64,000 nt of DNA from Ensifer sp. MPMI2T (GTDB lineage Bacteria; Pseudomonadota; Alphaproteobacteria; Rhizobiales; Rhizobiaceae), in contig NZ_SRXN01000025.1 in the NCBI RefSeq assembly GCF_004827385.1, forward strand, positions 41,537 through 105,536, read 5' to 3'. The translations under genes were made by a program, and so were the position numbers. Positions 62,274 through 64,000 of this stretch are shown here, in pieces. Each line of letters starts with the position of its first letter. Position 1 is the stretch's first letter. The notes under the pieces are model-generated. The model saw nothing but the letters and a program-made list of their open reading frames with translations, had not been told where the DNA came from and ran no database searches.

Positions 62274-62615
62274 GACAACACGGATGATGTCATTCATGAC
62301 GACATGGGAACGCGAACAACGGAGGGCGGTGATGAAGAGGCGGCAGCGTAAGATTTTACCGACCTTAGTCCGGCCTACGCCTTTCAAGCCTTCGGCGGTG
62401 CCCTAGATCAGTCTTGTGGGCATCCGCTTGGATGTCCGGGGGACTGGGCGGGCCGGCAGAAGGGCGCCACGCACGATCTTCCCGGTTTTTGAGGTGCGGA
62501 CGAAGGCGGAACTCCGCTTCGCAAATCCGCGCGCCTAAATTTCTCGTGGTGCGGGTGTGAACGGAAAGCGCCTTCGCACGTTCCCCGAGAATAGGGATGC
62601 GCGGTGCGGGATTTT

Positions 62616-62757
62616 CGCACTTTTCCTGCACCCCCGGGGAGTTCCTTGGGTGTGCGGGGTGCGGACGGAAAACCGCTTCGCACTTTTCCTGCACCCCGGG
62701 GTTCTTGGGTGTGCGGGGTGCGGACGGAAAACCGCTTCGCACTTTTCCTGCACCCCG
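62616..62757. repeat. Tandem repeats of 63 and 59 bases plus a partial third copy
   Basis: Units begin CGCACTTTTCCTGCACCCC and end GTGCGGACGGAAAACCGCTT, at 62616-62678, 62679-62737 and 62738-62757. The unit shares CACTTTTCCTG and GACGGAAAACCG blocks with repeat family D. The whole 62205-63031 region has no well-supported gene. Confidence 0.85.
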
Positions 62758-62794
62758 CAGGAACTGATCGCCGCTCTCCTCCCCGGCGGTCAGC

Positions 62795-62835
62795 GCGAAG
62801 CCCTGTCGGCTGGACCTCAACCGACAGGGCTTCGC
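62795..62835. repeat. Perfect 15-base-arm hairpin
   Basis: GCGAAGCCCTGTCGG (62795-62809) and CCGACAGGGCTTCGC (62821-62835) around an 11-base loop. Neither side has a T-run, so it is not a typical terminator. Confidence 0.8.
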
Positions 62836-63099
62836 ACCCGAACCAAATTTCGCTCGGCCGCGGCCTGGCGGATGAGGGAGGAGGTCCCGCCGGCCGGTTC
62901 GGCGCCGTGCGGGAATTCGGAAACATGGATGGGTTGCGCAGCGAAATCGGCGCCGCGACGGGGAACTCCGCGCGGGCAGGATGGCGCGCGCTTGCGTGAT
63001 CCTTTGGGGCGGCTGCGCCGGTCCGAGGGTGATGTGGAAATTCAAACGGTTGCGGCGTCCGGCAAGGCGCGGCGCTGCGTGTGAAAGGCGGAAGGCAGG

Positions 63100-64000
63100 A
63101 TGAGGGAGACGGTATTGCCAATCTCGGCGATCGTGGAGGCGCTGGTGGAGGCGGGGGCGACGCCGGAGATGATCCTTTCGGCGGTCTCGGCCGCCGAGGC
63201 GCATGCGCTCGACGTGCTGGAACGGCGCCGGGCGTCCGACCGCGCCCGCCAGCAGCGCCGCCGGCAAAGGCTGGCGCGCGAGGAGATGGAGGGAAGGGAG
63301 GGCGAGGGGCTGGCTTGCCCGCGTCACGCGACGGCCGGTGACAGCCACGTGACGGCGCGTGACTTCCCCCTTCCCAATAAAGAAAGGTCCCCCGCACCCC
63401 CCAAAGAAATTAACCCAACCCCAAACTCAATAGATGCCGGGTCGGTTGTCGCTCGGATCTTTCCGGCTGGACCGCGGGAACGCGCGTCTCGGCAGGCTGA
63501 CCAGGGTACCGGCCATCCGGGTGTGGGGCCTGGCGAGGCCGTTTACCGGGAGACGGAGCATCTGGGCGTCGCAGGCGGGGTCGCCCCTGGCGTGTCCTTC
63601 GGCGACCCACGCCAGGCCAGCGGTGCGAGGCCGGCTGGCCGAGGCCTGGTTGGTCCCGACCCTCGGCTGCCGGATGCTCCGGAGGCCACCGCCAGGATTT
63701 TCCCGGCCGAGGCTGGAGAGGGAGAGCCTCGGCAGGTTGGGCATCAGGGCGCAAAAAGTCGGGAGGGCCGGCATCCGGAGGTGGAGCATGGGCATCGGGG
63801 CGAGGACACACGGCGCGGGACGCGGCTGCCGGACACTTTCGTGCCCGACTGGGAATTCGCGGCGGGCAAAGGCTTCGGCCGGGCGGCGGCGGAGGCCGAG
63901 TTCGAGAAGTTCCGCGACTACTGGTGCGCCAAGGCCGGGCGCGAGGCGACCAAGCTCGATTGGCAGGCGACCTGGCGCAACTGGATCCGCAATGCCGGGA
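63100..64000 (+). CDS. Replication-initiation-like phage/element protein, 3' end cut by window
   Basis: An open frame of 300 codons from the ATG at 63100 (GGAAGGCAGG site) to the window edge. The N-terminus is short and helical (LPISAIVEALVEAGATPEMI, then LERRRASDRARQQRRRQRLA). A long Gly/Arg/Pro-rich linker follows. The C-terminus (LPDTFVPDWEFAAGKGFGRA, EFEKFRDYWCAKAG, DWQATWRNWIRNA) is the DnaT/replisome-organiser-like motif seen in rhizobial prophages and DUF1376-type proteins. A 23-codon frame (63032-63103, MWKFKRLRRPARRG) overlaps its start by four bases and may be a coupling leader. It probably recruits the host helicase (inference). Confidence 0.65.
   Translation, partial: MRETVLPISAIVEALVEAGATPEMILSAVSAAEAHALDVLERRRASDRARQQRRRQRLAREEMEGREGEGLACPRHATAGDSHVTARDFPLPNKERSPAPPKEINPTPNSIDAGSVVARIFPAGPRERASRQADQGTGHPGVGPGEAVYRETEHLGVAGGVAPGVSFGDPRQASGARPAGRGLVGPDPRLPDAPEATARIFPAEAGEGEPRQVGHQGAKSREGRHPEVEHGHRGEDTRRGTRLPDTFVPDWEFAAGKGFGRAAAEAEFEKFRDYWCAKAGREATKLDWQATWRNWIRNAG

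Noticed and set aside
62248..62406. Small plus-strand frame divergent from the S24 repressor
   Set aside because: It lies on top of the candidate operators, has no ribosome site and no recognisable product.
62365..63397. Two overlapping minus-strand frames of about 330 codons
   Set aside because: They run through tandem repeats and a hairpin, are Pro/Arg-rich, and translate the repeats. No domain is seen and the plus-strand replication-like gene is better supported.
63410..63811. Minus-strand frames in the linker of the replication-like gene
   Set aside because: They are shadows caused by the GC-rich linker of the plus-strand gene.

Overview
The window reads as an accessory region of a high-GC alphaproteobacterium of the order Hyphomicrobiales, most likely Sinorhizobium/Ensifer or a close relative. 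This rests on gene content (DUF982, small rhizobial secreted proteins, DUF5132/HMA2 genes, Tat-rich signal peptides) and on at least eight copies of a palindromic intergenic element of the RIME type known from rhizobia. The placement is an inference from sequence features only. No tRNA, rRNA or CRISPR array was seen.

Layout. 1-415: 3' part of a SAM hydroxide adenosyltransferase. 725-8430: copper/redox cluster with an orphan Rieske protein, a His/Met-rich exported protein, a FixH-like protein, CusB- and CusA-type efflux, a 39-residue Met-rich membrane peptide, a TlpA-like thioredoxin and a SCO protein, with many 4-base overlaps. 8808-15688: a DUF5132 protein, a P-type ATPase with an N-terminal HMA2-like domain, two separate HMA2-like proteins and a DUF445 protein, with palindromic repeats between them. 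15729-21592: complete type I secretion operon (substrate, ABC, adaptor). 22049-27220: chromate resistance locus, with chrB-chrA-MFS on one strand and a superoxide dismutase-rhodanese fusion plus a ChrB C-domain protein on the other. 27393-31601: OmpA lipoprotein, Tat-exported L,D-transpeptidase, TrkH and NhaA. 32405-35693: a LuxR-type regulator with a pseudo-receiver and an ABC exporter.

36265-42343 is an AT-richer, co-directional block: UbiA-like membrane protein, NarL-type two-component system, then a small Tat-signal protein with a basic Ser/Gly tail, an HPr-kinase-like protein with a PqqD-like N-terminus, and a nucleotidyltransferase. The last three look like an undescribed peptide-modification system. 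42784-51772 holds four paralogous Tat-exported substrate-binding proteins with no transporter. Three of them lead one minus-strand operon that continues through a SCO protein, a GAF sensor kinase, a receiver and a receiver-adenylate cyclase, which suggests sensing rather than uptake.

51995-60506 carries ordinary accessory genes (DUF982, reductase, YHS protein, cyclase-TPR, class C beta-lactamase, Gre factor, phosphatase-like, flavin-binding protein) and several repeat families, including a MITE-like element nested inside another repeat with an 8-base target duplication. 60616-64000 looks like the control region of a prophage or integrated element: an S24-type repressor with a shared operator motif at two promoters, small unknown genes, tandem repeats, and a replication-initiation-like gene running off the window end.
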